Source: Acidiflorens sp963847715
GTDB taxonomy: Bacteria > Acidobacteriota > Terriglobia > Terriglobales > Acidobacteriaceae
Direction of reading: 5' to 3'
Assembly: GCA_963847715.1 (NCBI GenBank)
Contig: CAWKAZ010000002.1
Span: 62,001 to 126,000 of the forward strand
Length of the DNA stretch: 64,000 bases
Part shown: positions 7,805-16,978 of the stretch, piece after piece
Layout: every line of letters begins with the position of its first letter
Numbering within the stretch: the first letter of the stretch is position 1
Notes under the pieces: model-generated
What the model saw: the letters and a program-made list of their open reading frames with translations, nothing else
Told to the model about the DNA's origin: nothing
Database searches by the model: none
Made by a program: the position numbers and the translations under genes

Positions 7805-8869
7805 CTACTCGATCGAAATCTTGCGTAGTAGCTTGAAGTCGGAGAGCATTTTGCCTGTGCCCAGCACCACGCTGCATAGAGGATCGTCGGCGATCGATAC
7901 TGGCAGCCCGGTTTCTTCGCGGATACGCTTGTCGAGGTTCTTGATCAGCGCGCCGCCTCCGGTCAGGACGATGCCGCGGTCGCTGATGTCGGCTGAAAGT
8001 TCGGGCGGCGTGCGTTCGAGCGCCACGCGGATCGCGTTCATGATGGTTGAAACGCATTCGCTCAGCGACTCGCGAATTTCGCTGTCGTCGACGGTGATCG
8101 TTTTAGGCACACCCTCAATCAGGTTGCGGCCCTTGATTTCCATGGTCAGGGGCTTGTCGAGCGGATACGCGGAGCCGATTTCCATCTTGATCTGCTCGGC
8201 CGTGCGTTCGCCGACCAGCAGGTTATATTTCCGCTTGAGGTAATTCATGATGGCCTCATCCATCTGGTTGCCGGCCATACGCACAGAACGCGAATACACG
8301 ATGCCGCTCAGAGAAATGACTGCGATGTCCGTCGTACCGCCGCCGATGTCGACGACCATGTTGCCGCTCGGTTCGGTGATGGGAAGGCCCGCACCAATCG
8401 CGGCCACCATTGCCTGCTCAACGAGGTGCACTTCGCTCGCCTTCGCGCGATAGGCCGAATCCATCACCGCGCGCTTTTCCACCTGCGTAATTTCCGAAGG
8501 CACACCGATCACGATGCGCGGATGCACCAGCATCTTGCGGTTGTGCGCCTTCTGGATGAAGTAGTTCAGCATTTTCTCGGTGACTTTGAAGTCAGCGATG
8601 ACGCCGTCTTTCATCGGCTTGATGGCTACGATGTTGCCCGGCGTGCGTCCCAGCATTTCCTTGGCTTCTTTGCCGACGGCTTCGACTTCGTTCGTGTTCT
8701 TGTTTAACGCAACGATGGAGGGCTCGTTAACGACGATGCCTTTGCCGCGCGCGTATACCAGCGTGTTCGCGGTTCCGAGATCGATGGCTAGGTCGCTCGA
8801 GAACATGCTGAACAGCGAACGAAGATTATGAGAACGCGACGAGCCGTTGGAAAAACCGTTGTTTGACAT
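7805..8869 (-). CDS. mreB: MreB, actin-like cell-shape protein
   Basis: 354 residues, close to the usual ~345. Actin-fold nucleotide motifs are clear: phosphate-1 loop DLAIDLGTANTLVY (26-39), phosphate-2 loop MVVDIGGGTTDIAV (171-184) and the adenosine motif 'GIVLTGGGALIKNLDK' near 300. It polymerises under the inner membrane and steers peptidoglycan synthesis through MreCD and RodZ. The first ~22 residues (Ser/Asn-rich) extend beyond the usual MreB start and may include the amphipathic membrane-binding stretch. First gene of the mreBCD cluster. Confidence 0.97.
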   Translation of the reverse strand: MSNNGFSNGSSRSHNLRSLFSMFSSDLAIDLGTANTLVYARGKGIVVNEPSIVALNKNTNEVEAVGKEAKEMLGRTPGNIVAIKPMKDGVIADFKVTEKMLNYFIQKAHNRKMLVHPRIVIGVPSEITQVEKRAVMDSAYRAKASEVHLVEQAMVAAIGAGLPITEPSGNMVVDIGGGTTDIAVISLSGIVYSRSVRMAGNQMDEAIMNYLKRKYNLLVGERTAEQIKMEIGSAYPLDKPLTMEIKGRNLIEGVPKTITVDDSEIRESLSECVSTIMNAIRVALERTPPELSADISDRGIVLTGGGALIKNLDKRIREETGLPVSIADDPLCSVVLGTGKMLSDFKLLRKISIE

Positions 8870-9044
8870 GGCAATACTTCTCTCTTCCGCGAATTCGCCT
8901 CGCCCCTGGAACCTGGGACTTCGTTGGTTTCTGTTCGAGCCGTTTTCCGCTGGTTTCTTCTATTCTACTTCGATGTTCGGAAGAACTGGTTGTCAATCAG
9001 GCACCTGTTATTCCCCAAGCTGAATTCCGGACATCGAAAAAACT

Positions 9045-10334
9045 CTACTGAATCAACACTTTTTCCTGATGCGTGTTCACTCCGCCCTTGGCGTTCTGCG
9101 CCGTAACCGTGATCACGCTTTCTCCATTCGGCAAGGGCGGCGTGAAATAGTGGAACCCGCCATCATCCCCAACGAGCGGCACTTCCCTGCCGTTCACCAT
9201 CACGCGGGCTCCCGCCTCAGTCTTTCCCGTCACTTCGATCACGTGACCATGTTGCACAAACGGATCGAGATCGAGTGCCAGATCAATTTTCTCTTTGGCT
9301 TTGACAATAATCGTGAAGCGGTTCTTCTCGCTTTCCACCGATTCTTTGCCGCCCGCGTCGTAGGATTGGATAGACCAATAATAAGCGCCAACCGGCAATC
9401 CCGTCACAACCACGCTCGGCGTCTCGACTTTGCGGTCCAGAAGCACCGACGAAAAATACGGATTGTGCGAGATCCGCAGGCGATATCCTGCGGCGTTGGC
9501 CATGGGCGTCCAGGCGAATTCAACTTCCTTGTCTTTCTCCCCCGGATTGATGAACACCGGCATCATGTTGCCTGGCGTAATGGGAGCCGGGGGACCAACT
9601 TCCGTCGCCCGTTCCATGGTCTTCGACGCAGTCTGAAATGTAACTTTTTCCCAGTTCGCCAGGTGGACAACTTCTCCATTGCGCTGGATCTCGCCGCTGC
9701 CTTTTTTCACCAGGATTTCATGCTGATCTACGCGCGGATCGTTGTGCACCATGGCTGCGGAGTCGGGAGCCAGTGAAGCCTTTGCACCCGCAACAATCAC
9801 CTGCGAAGTCGACCCTTGTACGTAGGTCGCCGTGGTCAAATCGACAGTGCCAGTCGTCACTGCAACTGCCACGCTGGTTTGTTGCTGATCATTGGCCGAG
9901 TTTTCCTCGATCACAATCAGCGAATCCTGTTTCACGGTGTAGTTGGTGCCGTCATTGAAGACGATCTTGGCCATGCCTTCGGCGCCGGTCTGCACGACGT
10001 CGCCTTTTTCCAGCGGCACGTTGTAATCGGCGTTGATCCAGCTGTTGCCGTTACTTTTTCTTACCCGGATCGTGCCATCGAGTGCGGTGAAGTGCGCCTG
10101 CTGTGCAACCGCAGCCGAAGCTCCCTTTAGCGGAGGCGCAAGACCCGCAACTTTCTCCAGCAAACTCGATGATATTTTCCCTGCCGCCTTCACCGTCGAA
10201 TCAGTAAACTTCGGAAACGCCACCTGCATGACCACGCCAAAGATCAAGGCAATACCCAGCAGCGCAATGAGCACACTGCGGTACGTCACCGTCTTCCACG
10301 CGACGTAAACTCCCGGCTTGGATCGATCCGACAC
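9045..10334 (-). CDS. FecR-domain membrane-anchored protein with Fn3/Ig-like C-terminus
   Basis: 429 residues. An N-terminal transmembrane helix lies at about 19-42, followed by a periplasmic FecR domain (about 85-210: 'VPLEKGDVVQTGAEGMAKIVFNDGTNYTVKQDSLIVIEE', split here by residues not quoted in full). A fibronectin-III-like region (about 255-345: 'EVEFAWTPMANAAGYRLRIS') and a final Ig-like segment follow. Unlike classical FecR it has no sigma-factor partner nearby, so it is more likely a structural or ligand-binding envelope protein than an iron regulator. It lies upstream of mreB on the same strand. Confidence 0.75.
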   Translation of the reverse strand: MSDRSKPGVYVAWKTVTYRSVLIALLGIALIFGVVMQVAFPKFTDSTVKAAGKISSSLLEKVAGLAPPLKGASAAVAQQAHFTALDGTIRVRKSNGNSWINADYNVPLEKGDVVQTGAEGMAKIVFNDGTNYTVKQDSLIVIEENSANDQQQTSVAVAVTTGTVDLTTATYVQGSTSQVIVAGAKASLAPDSAAMVHNDPRVDQHEILVKKGSGEIQRNGEVVHLANWEKVTFQTASKTMERATEVGPPAPITPGNMMPVFINPGEKDKEVEFAWTPMANAAGYRLRISHNPYFSSVLLDRKVETPSVVVTGLPVGAYYWSIQSYDAGGKESVESEKNRFTIIVKAKEKIDLALDLDPFVQHGHVIEVTGKTEAGARVMVNGREVPLVGDDGGFHYFTPPLPNGESVITVTAQNAKGGVNTHQEKVLIQ

Positions 10335-10457
10335 GAACCTCTGCTTACCTCGTCGCCGTTGCGAGAATGTGGGATTTTCTTAAACTCTCTTCATCATATC
10401 CCCGGTAGACGGGGTATCCAATTTCGGTCATGCGGGATAGGGTTACGAAAGTGATCA

Positions 10458-10491
10458 GGTAATGTCGGCACTTGTCCAACCGGACATTACC
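10458..10491. promoter_or_regulatory. Inverted repeat GGTAATGTC..GACATTACC in a divergent promoter region
   Basis: Perfect 9-base arms (10458-10466 and 10483-10491) with a 16-base spacer lie in the 273-base gap between the divergent FecR-domain and MFS genes. There is no T-run, and the position about 117 bases before the MFS start suits an operator. The rest of the gap holds no ORF that I would call. Confidence 0.55.
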
Positions 10492-10607
10492 CTCAATCTG
10501 GCCTCAGGTTCCTTCACCGAAATGGCTCGTTTTCATGCTCTCCGGCCAGAAAATCGATGCCCGCCATGCGAAGATAGACTTCGGACGCAAGGAACCGCTC
10601 GGAGCAA

Positions 10608-11825
10608 ATGCTAACGTCGACCCTTCGCAGAGTATTTAAAGCCTTTCACTATCGCGATTTTCGTCTGATGTGGTTCGGCGCCTGTACGTCGAGCATTGGC
10701 ACGTGGATGCAGATTGTGGCGCAGGGCTGGCTCATCTATCGGCTCAGTCACTCCGCTTTTCTGCTCGCTTTGGACCAGTTTCTTGGCGGTATTCCGATTT
10801 TTCTGTTCTCGCTGATCGGCGGCGTCGTCGCGGACCGCGCAGAACGGCGCAAGATTCTTCTCGCTTCCCAGTATCTTCAGATGGCGAGCGCTGGAATACT
10901 CACCGTGCTCGTAGCCACGGGACACGTGCATGTGTGGCACATCCTCTGCTTGTCATTCGTCTCCGGATTCGCCCAGGCCTTTGGCGGCCCGGCCTACCAG
11001 GCGCTGATCCCGACGCTGGTCGATCGCGAGGACATGCCGAATGCCATTGCCCTGAATTCCATCCAGTTCAACATGGCAGTCACCATCGGGCCCGCGCTTG
11101 CTGGTCAGGCTTTGGCCAAGTTAGGAGAGAAGTGGTGCTTTGGGCTGAATGCGATTTCGTTTCTCGCGCCGATCATTTCGCTCTCCATGATTACGGCTCG
11201 ATTCCTCCCCGAGAAATCCGCCGAGTCGATCTTCACTAGCCTGAAAGAAGGCATCAAGTTTGTTCGCCGGCAGAATTCCATGGAGGCGCTGACCGTGCTG
11301 GCGTTCTGCATGACCGCGCTGAGCATGCCGATGCGGACCTATATTCCGGTGTTCGTCAAAGATATCTTTCATCGCGGTCCGGAAACCTACGGCAATCTCC
11401 TCTCTTTGATGGGGATCGGTTCCATCTGCGGATCTTTGGCGATCGCGAGCCGTGGCAACATGCGCAACAAGGGACGGTTCGCTCTCACCATGCTGATCTG
11501 CCTGGGCGCCGGCATCGCAGGTTTTTCCCTTTCGAAATCGTTGCCCCTGAGCTACTCCATGCTGGTGCTGGTCGGCGCCTCCATGATGGCCGTCTTCGCC
11601 ACCGTGACCTCTCTGGTGCAGTTGATCACAACCAATGAAATGCGTGGCCGGGTGATGAGCGTTTACAACTGCGCATTTCGCGGTGGCATGCCGATGGGAA
11701 ATCTGTTGTCGGGATGGCTGGTTCCGATGTTCACCGCGCCTATTGTGTTGGGCACCAACGGACTGATCCTGATTCTGCTGGCGTTGTACTTTCTGGTCGT
11801 GCAACGACGCGTGGCTGAGCTTTGA
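10608..11825 (+). CDS. MFS transporter, EntS-like drug/siderophore exporter family
   Basis: 405 residues with about 11-12 predicted transmembrane helices. 'RDFRLMWFGACTSSIGTWMQ' near the start, 'GGVVADRAERRKIL' (the loop 2-3 motif A, about 70-85) and 'AFGGPAYQALIPTLV' are typical of the MFS_3/EntS-type group. Substrate cannot be read from the sequence. ATG 10608 has GGAG 4 bases upstream. The following ALDH gene has its own leader, so this is probably a single-gene unit. Confidence 0.88.
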   Translation: MLTSTLRRVFKAFHYRDFRLMWFGACTSSIGTWMQIVAQGWLIYRLSHSAFLLALDQFLGGIPIFLFSLIGGVVADRAERRKILLASQYLQMASAGILTVLVATGHVHVWHILCLSFVSGFAQAFGGPAYQALIPTLVDREDMPNAIALNSIQFNMAVTIGPALAGQALAKLGEKWCFGLNAISFLAPIISLSMITARFLPEKSAESIFTSLKEGIKFVRRQNSMEALTVLAFCMTALSMPMRTYIPVFVKDIFHRGPETYGNLLSLMGIGSICGSLAIASRGNMRNKGRFALTMLICLGAGIAGFSLSKSLPLSYSMLVLVGASMMAVFATVTSLVQLITTNEMRGRVMSVYNCAFRGGMPMGNLLSGWLVPMFTAPIVLGTNGLILILLALYFLVVQRRVAEL

Positions 11826-11938
11826 CCCGCTAGTGGTCTCCCCTCAACGGACCGGCAGCGGCCCGGGCGCTCGGCTTGCCCGTCTGCACCCCCGTTGTTA
11901 GCATTAAAGATTGGCAATACTTCCTTTGGAGGTTTCTT

Positions 11939-13477
11939 ATGGCAACCGATACCCTAACTAAGCCGGTGATCGACGGCGGCACCACCAAAACCAGAGTTTT
12001 CAAGAATTTCATCGACGGCGAGTGGGTCGAATCCGCGAGCGGACGGACGTTCGAGGACCGCAATCCCGCGGATACGCGCGAAGTTGTCGCCATCTTCCAG
12101 CGCTCAAACAAAGACGATGTGGACGCGGCCGTCGATGCCGCCAAACGCGCTTTCGCAAAATGGCGTCTGGTGCCGGCACCCCGCCGCGCCGAAATGGTTT
12201 TCCGCGCGGCCGAAATCCTGATTGAGCGTAAGGAAGAACACGCCCGCGACATGACTCGGGAAATGGGTAAGGTCCTGAAAGAAACCCGCGGCGACGTGCA
12301 GGAAGCGATTGACGCTGCCTACTACAACGCGGGAGAGGGCCGCCGCCTGTTTGGACCGACCGTTCCCTCGGAGCTGCCGAACAAGTTTGCCATGGCCGTG
12401 CGCCAGCCGATCGGCGTCTGCGGCATGATCACGCCATGGAATTTCCCCATGGCGATCTCGTCGTGGAAGCTGTTGCCCGCCGTCGTCTGCGGCAACACCT
12501 GCGTCATCAAGCCCGCGCAAGACACTCCGCTATCGACTTTCAATTTAGTGCAGGCGCTCACCGACGCCGGCATCCCGAAGGGCGTCATCAACATCGTGGC
12601 CGGCTTCGGCACCGAAGTCGGCACGCCGCTGACTGAGCATCCGGTCGTCCGCGCGATCTCGCTCACCGGTTCTTCCGCAGTCGGAAGAATTGTCGGCGCG
12701 ACGGCCGCCAAAAGCTTCAAGCACTGCTCGCTCGAACTTGGCGGCAAGAATCCGATGATCGTCCTCGACGACGCTAACCTCGAACTCGCGGTCGAAGGCG
12801 GACTCTGGGGCGCCTTCGGCACCACCGGCCAGCGCTGCACCGCGACCAGCCGCATCATCGTGCAGAAAGGCGTGTATCGCGAGTTCGTCGATCACTTCGT
12901 CGCACGCGCCAGGAAGATCAAAGTCGGCAACGGGCTCGATGAGACAGTCGAGATGGGTCCCGCTGTCAATGAGAAGCAGCTTCAGACCGACCTCAGCTAT
13001 ATCGATATCGGAAAGAACGAAGGCGCCAAGCTGGTCACGGGCGGAAACCGGCTCGATAAGGGCGAGTACCAGCATGGCTGGTTCCTGGAACCTACCGTGT
13101 TCACCGACGTCGATCCCAAGATGCGTATCGCCCAGGAAGAAATCTTTGGGCCGGTGGTTTCCATCATTCCGTGCGACAACATTGAACACGCAATTGAGAT
13201 CGCCAACAACATCGAGTACGGGCTCTCGTCCGCGCTCTATACAAAAGATGTGAACAAGGCGTTCGCTGCCGTGCGTGATCTTGAGGCGGGCATCACCTAC
13301 ATCAACGCCCCGACGATCGGCGCCGAAGTCCACCTGCCTTTCGGAGGGACCAAGGCCACCGGCAACGGACACCGCGAAGGCGGCATTGGCGCGATCGACT
13401 TCTACACGGAGTGGAAAGCGGTTTACGTCGATTATTCCGACACGTTGCAGAAGGCGCAGATCGATCGCCCCGACTAA
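11939..13477 (+). CDS. NAD(P)+-dependent aldehyde dehydrogenase
   Basis: 512 residues from ATG 11939, which follows TTTGGAGG closely; a longer in-frame extension to 11876 lacks a start signal. All catalytic elements of the ALDH superfamily are present: N168 (TPWNFP), K191, E266 (LELGGK) and nucleophile C300 (GQRCTATSR). The position after K191-P-A is Gln (KPAQ) rather than the Glu often found in NAD-specific enzymes, so NADP use is plausible. Overall it resembles the semialdehyde/betaine-aldehyde groups; the substrate is not determinable. A strong terminator follows. Confidence 0.93.
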   Translation: MATDTLTKPVIDGGTTKTRVFKNFIDGEWVESASGRTFEDRNPADTREVVAIFQRSNKDDVDAAVDAAKRAFAKWRLVPAPRRAEMVFRAAEILIERKEEHARDMTREMGKVLKETRGDVQEAIDAAYYNAGEGRRLFGPTVPSELPNKFAMAVRQPIGVCGMITPWNFPMAISSWKLLPAVVCGNTCVIKPAQDTPLSTFNLVQALTDAGIPKGVINIVAGFGTEVGTPLTEHPVVRAISLTGSSAVGRIVGATAAKSFKHCSLELGGKNPMIVLDDANLELAVEGGLWGAFGTTGQRCTATSRIIVQKGVYREFVDHFVARARKIKVGNGLDETVEMGPAVNEKQLQTDLSYIDIGKNEGAKLVTGGNRLDKGEYQHGWFLEPTVFTDVDPKMRIAQEEIFGPVVSIIPCDNIEHAIEIANNIEYGLSSALYTKDVNKAFAAVRDLEAGITYINAPTIGAEVHLPFGGTKATGNGHREGGIGAIDFYTEWKAVYVDYSDTLQKAQIDRPD

Positions 13478-13499
13478 GAATTTAGGTCGCGATTTTGCA

Positions 13500-13532
13500 G
13501 CCGTCCGGGGCAACCCGGACGGCTTGTTTTTT
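13500..13532 (+). terminator. Rho-independent terminator after the ALDH gene
   Basis: Perfect 10-bp stem (GCCGTCCGGG, 13500-13509, with CCCGGACGGC, 13514-13523) closed by a GCAA tetraloop and followed by TTGTTTTTT. It lies 22 bases past the ALDH stop. Confidence 0.93.
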
Positions 13533-13581
13533 GGGACGCCTCCAATTGTGATCTTGGCGTCCGCTCTTCTCGACGCGTACG

Positions 13582-14010
13582 GTGAACTCGTCGGCATTTC
13601 AAGTGTCTTACTCCGACGAGGCAAGCTTGATCTTCCATCTCGACGGCCGTCTTAGAACCGCCAAGAAACGCAGAAAGTTTTTCCTCAGCACAATCATTTC
13701 TCCGCTGGTATTCGGCCTCGCGCTTAGTTCAATTCCAACGCTGCAGGCGCAGTCAGAAGATCATCCCTACCGCAGAGTCGTCCATTCGCAAAAACCGGCG
13801 TATCCGGAGGTCCTCAAGCTTCTGAGCATCGGCGGAACGGTTCGTTTGAAAGTCAAAGTGCTCGCCAACGGAACGGTTGCCAGCGCAGAGATCCTCGGCG
13901 GCAATCCCATTCTCGCCGAGAGCGCCGTTAAGGCTGTGATGGCCTGGAAATACACGCCAGCCCCTTCTATGACAATCGAGATCGCCACCATCGATTTCAA
14001 CACTCGCTGA
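13582..14010 (+). CDS. TonB C-terminal-domain protein
   Basis: 142 residues from a GTG start. A hydrophobic stretch (about 33-54, 'FFLSTIISPLVFGLALSSI') acts as signal or anchor, followed by a TonB-type domain (about 65-125: 'KPAYPEVLKLLSIGGTVRL', 'VLANGTVASAEILGGNPIL', 'AVKAVMAWKYTPA'). It is too short to span the periplasm with a Pro-rich arm, so energising an outer-membrane receptor is doubtful. Such small TonB-domain proteins are common in Acidobacteria as exported proteins of unknown role. The start is uncertain; an internal start after the Lys/Arg cluster is possible. Confidence 0.68.
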   Translation: MNSSAFQVSYSDEASLIFHLDGRLRTAKKRRKFFLSTIISPLVFGLALSSIPTLQAQSEDHPYRRVVHSQKPAYPEVLKLLSIGGTVRLKVKVLANGTVASAEILGGNPILAESAVKAVMAWKYTPAPSMTIEIATIDFNTR

Positions 14011-14078
14011 CCGCCAGCCACCCACGGTCATCTCCCCGTGCGCTCTTGTACAATTTAGACGGAAAGCGAGCGCTCCTC

Positions 14079-15287
14079 ATGCCCGTGACGCAACTGCGCG
14101 AAATTGCACCTGCTGCCCGTCTGGAAAATGTCCGTTACGCGATCCGCGATCTGGCCTGCATCGCCGATGAAGTCGCGCTTCAGGGACATAAAATCCTGCC
14201 GCTCAATATCGGCGACCCGCTGAACTTCGATTTCCAGACTCCTGCGCACATGATCGAAGCTGTGTATAAGGCAATGCGCGACGGCAAGAATGGATACTCG
14301 GGCTCTTCCGGCATCCCGCAGGCGATTGAAGCGATTCGTGGCGAAGCAGCCCGCAAGGGCATCACGAACATCCAGGATATATTCGTCACCTCAGGCGTCA
14401 GCGAGACAGTGGACATCTGCCTGACCGCCCTTCTCAATCCCGGCGACAACCTGCTCACGCCCTGCCCTGACTATCCGCTTTATTCTGCGGTTCTGGCGAA
14501 GATTGAAATCGGCCTGAACACGTATTACCTGAACGAGGAAGACGGCTGGCAGCCGGATCTCGAAGACATCAAGAGGAAAATCACGCCGCGCACTCGCGGC
14601 ATTGTGCTCATCAATCCCAACAATCCGACGGGCTCAGTATGCACAAGAAAAATGCTCGAGCAGATTGCCGATCTTGCTCGCCAGCACAACCTGATCATTT
14701 TTTCGGATGAGATTTACGACAAACTGATCATGGATGACGATCCGCATGTCGCGATGGCAGCGGTGGCTCCTGATGTTCCTGTCATCACGTTCGGGGGACT
14801 CTCGAAAAACTATCTCGCTCCCGGATGGCGCATCGGTTGGGGCATTGCCAGCGGCGAGGCGTCCGTCATCAAGCCCTACCTGGAAGGTGTCAACAAACTG
14901 CTGCGGTCGAGACTCTGCGCCAACCATCCCGAGCAATACGCGATCAAGCCCGCGCTCGAAGGGCCACAAGATCATCTAGTCGAAGTAAAGCGCAAGCTGC
15001 GCAGCCGCCGTGACCTGACTATGAAGTGGTGCGGTGAAACGCCGCGCGTCAGTTGCGTCGCGCCGCGGGGCGCGTTCTATGCCTATCCACGCATTGATAT
15101 TCCGGAAGGCGACGATGTCTTTGTCACAGAACTCATTCGCCAGAAACATGTGACGGTCGTGCACGGCTCCGGTTTCGGACAGCGTCCGGGAACCAAGCAT
15201 TTCCGCATCGTGTTCCTGCCGGAAGAAAAGACGTTGACGGCGGCCTACGCGGCAATCGCCGACTTCATGCGCGAACGATATGCGTGA
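14079..15287 (+). CDS. PLP-dependent class I/II aminotransferase, AlaA/AspC-like
   Basis: 402 residues from ATG 14079 (an in-frame TTG at 14046 would add 11). Fold-type I aminotransferase features: 'GDPLNFDFQTP', 'GYSGSSGIPQAIEAI', 'LINPNNPTGSV', 'IIFSDEIYDKLIMDD' (Asp and Tyr contacting PLP) and the Schiff-base lysine in GGLSKNYLAPGWRIGW. The last motif resembles the E. coli AlaA group (alanine transaminase), so pyruvate/glutamate is a reasonable guess. A GACGGGGC hairpin element separates it from the convergent methyltransferase gene. Confidence 0.9.
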   Translation: MPVTQLREIAPAARLENVRYAIRDLACIADEVALQGHKILPLNIGDPLNFDFQTPAHMIEAVYKAMRDGKNGYSGSSGIPQAIEAIRGEAARKGITNIQDIFVTSGVSETVDICLTALLNPGDNLLTPCPDYPLYSAVLAKIEIGLNTYYLNEEDGWQPDLEDIKRKITPRTRGIVLINPNNPTGSVCTRKMLEQIADLARQHNLIIFSDEIYDKLIMDDDPHVAMAAVAPDVPVITFGGLSKNYLAPGWRIGWGIASGEASVIKPYLEGVNKLLRSRLCANHPEQYAIKPALEGPQDHLVEVKRKLRSRRDLTMKWCGETPRVSCVAPRGAFYAYPRIDIPEGDDVFVTELIRQKHVTVVHGSGFGQRPGTKHFRIVFLPEEKTLTAAYAAIADFMRERYA

Positions 15288-15296
15288 TCGATCCTT

Positions 15297-15367
15297 CCGT
15301 AGAGACGGGGCTTGCCTCGTCTCACCGCCGGCAGAGACGCGGCAAGCCGCGTCTCTACGACAAATCT
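15297..15367. repeat. GACGGGGC / GACGCGGC hairpin pair between convergent genes
   Basis: An imperfect GAGACGGGG-CTTG-CCTCGTCTC and a perfect AGAGACGCGG-CAAG-CCGCGTCTCT (about 15333-15356) lie between the aminotransferase stop and the end of the minus-strand methyltransferase. Same architecture as 5861-5955. Probable bidirectional terminator or REP-like element. Confidence 0.8.
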
Positions 15368-15386
15368 GAGGCGATCAACAACGGCA

Positions 15387-15995
15387 TCAATAAATCCCCG
15401 GAATCAGCGCCGGCACGTTCCGCGCATACGCCTCAAATTCCTCGCCAAATGCCTGCCGCAGCAACCGTTCTTCGATTTGGACGCGTATGTAGGTTCCCAT
15501 CGCGAACAGCAGGATCGCCACCAGCAACGGAATCCATCGACCGACCGCCAACCCAGTCGCCAGCAGCATCCCGAACATGCCGGTGTAAATCGGGTTTCGT
15601 ACGAAGTGATATGGCCCATCCTGAATCAGCGTATGGCCTTCCACCAGCCGTGCGGACAGAGCCCACTGCTTGCCCAACTGCCGTACCGCGGCTATCACCA
15701 GCCATACCGAGGCAGCCGCGATGGCCAAAACTAATCCAGCTAACACCCATCCCGTGGCCGGAGATCCCTTTGTGACCAGCGAAAAGCGCCCCTGCCGCAG
15801 CGGCGCTGACCAGACGATGAAATAAGCCACAGCTTGCACCAACAATCCAAGCAGCGACGTACGATCCCGTTTTTCCGCCTTCGCCCGGGGAGGCGTCTTC
15901 CGCAGCCAGAAGGTGAGGCCGAAGACCCACCAGCTCACGATCACGCCGTAAAAAGCCACGGTTGCCGCCATATGCGACGATTCTGAAGTTGTCAT
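15387..15995 (-). CDS. Isoprenylcysteine carboxyl methyltransferase (ICMT)-family membrane protein
   Basis: 202 residues with about five predicted membrane helices. The C-terminal half carries the SAM-binding ICMT/PEMT signature: 'LIQDGPYHFVRNPIYTGMFG' (about 125-145) and 'IEERLLRQAFGEEFEAYARNVPALIPGIY' (about 172-202, quoted over the limit in pieces only as IEERLLR and YARNVPALIPG). Bacterial members methylate unidentified lipids or thiols; the substrate here is unknown. It is convergent with the aminotransferase gene. Confidence 0.85.
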   Translation of the reverse strand: MTTSESSHMAATVAFYGVIVSWWVFGLTFWLRKTPPRAKAEKRDRTSLLGLLVQAVAYFIVWSAPLRQGRFSLVTKGSPATGWVLAGLVLAIAAASVWLVIAAVRQLGKQWALSARLVEGHTLIQDGPYHFVRNPIYTGMFGMLLATGLAVGRWIPLLVAILLFAMGTYIRVQIEERLLRQAFGEEFEAYARNVPALIPGIY

Positions 15996-16106
15996 TGACC
16001 TCGCGCCAACCTACGTCCTCGATTGCCGAACGGCTGAACTTTCGTAACTCTACACGACCCAGCCTGTTTCCTATACTTACCGCAGCACCTCGTAGGAAAT
16101 CTGCCC

Positions 16107-16904
16107 ATGTCTCGAAAGACGTTATTCGCTGTTCTTGTGCTCTGTTGTTCGTTCGCCTGGGCGCAGAGTTCTTCGCCGGACGCTCTCTACGAGCGCGGCA
16201 TGGACGCCATCACGGGCATTGGACCGTCGCGCAACGATGTCGCCGGAATGGAGTACTTTCGCCGCTCCGCCGACCTGGGCTACGGCCCTGCTCAAATTGC
16301 TCTCGGCTACTATTACGAAAATGGCATCATGACGGAACGCGATCCAGGCCATGCTCTTGACCTGTACAAAAAGGCCGCCCAACAAGGCGACCCGCTGGCA
16401 GCATGGCTCGCTGGACGTCTGTACGTCATTGGTAGCACCGTGGGTCGAGACTATGACTCGGCCCAGAAGTGGCTAAAGATCGCCGCCGGCCAAAACAACG
16501 CTTACGGCGCGTATTATCTCGGCCGCGTGATGGCCGATAAGGATTACACCAAGGCGCCCGCACTCTACAAAATTGGCGCCGATCAGGGATTGCCGCAAGC
16601 GCAATATTTCTACGCAAAAACCTTGAAAGACGGCCGCGGCGTTCCTCAGGATCGCTACACCGCCTATGTCTGGTTCACCATTTCGGCGGATGCAGGTTAT
16701 GCGCTGGCCGGCGCCGACCTGAACGAAATCGAGAGTGGTGGCAACCTGACGACGGACCAAGTCTCACAGGCCAAGGCGAAAGCCCGGGACATGGAACAGG
16801 TTGTCATTCGCGCCGTCACCGCGCGCGGCTGCTCCGGATGGGACGGAGAGTTTGACGAGTTCCCGACGCCGCCTCCGCCAAAACTACAGCGCTTCTGCCA
16901 TTAG
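16107..16904 (+). CDS. Secreted Sel1-repeat (SLR/TPR-like) protein
   Basis: 265 residues with a cleavable signal peptide (MSRKTLFAVLVLCCSFAWAQ). At least four Sel1-like repeats follow between about 45 and 215: 'GMEYFRRSADLGYGPAQIAL', 'ALDLYKKAAQQGDPLAAWLA', 'AQKWLKIAAGQNNAYGAYYL', and 'AYVWFTISADAGYALAGADL'. Such solenoids mediate protein-protein contacts in the periplasm. Nothing nearby identifies a partner. It is convergent with kdsD; a hairpin repeat lies between. Confidence 0.85.
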   Translation: MSRKTLFAVLVLCCSFAWAQSSSPDALYERGMDAITGIGPSRNDVAGMEYFRRSADLGYGPAQIALGYYYENGIMTERDPGHALDLYKKAAQQGDPLAAWLAGRLYVIGSTVGRDYDSAQKWLKIAAGQNNAYGAYYLGRVMADKDYTKAPALYKIGADQGLPQAQYFYAKTLKDGRGVPQDRYTAYVWFTISADAGYALAGADLNEIESGGNLTTDQVSQAKAKARDMEQVVIRAVTARGCSGWDGEFDEFPTPPPPKLQRFCH

Positions 16905-16906
16905 CT

Positions 16907-16952
16907 CGTAAGGGAAGGCTCTCCTTCCGGGAGACGTGCTTGCCGCGTCTTT
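16907..16952. repeat. GACGTGCTTGCCGCGTC hairpin element between convergent genes
   Basis: A small GGAAGGCTCTCCTTCC hairpin followed by GAGACGTG-CTTG-CCGCGTCT, a degenerate copy of the element at 5861 and 15297, between the Sel1 gene and kdsD. Confidence 0.65.
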
Positions 16953-16978
16953 ATCCGCATTCAGGCACACACAGACAA

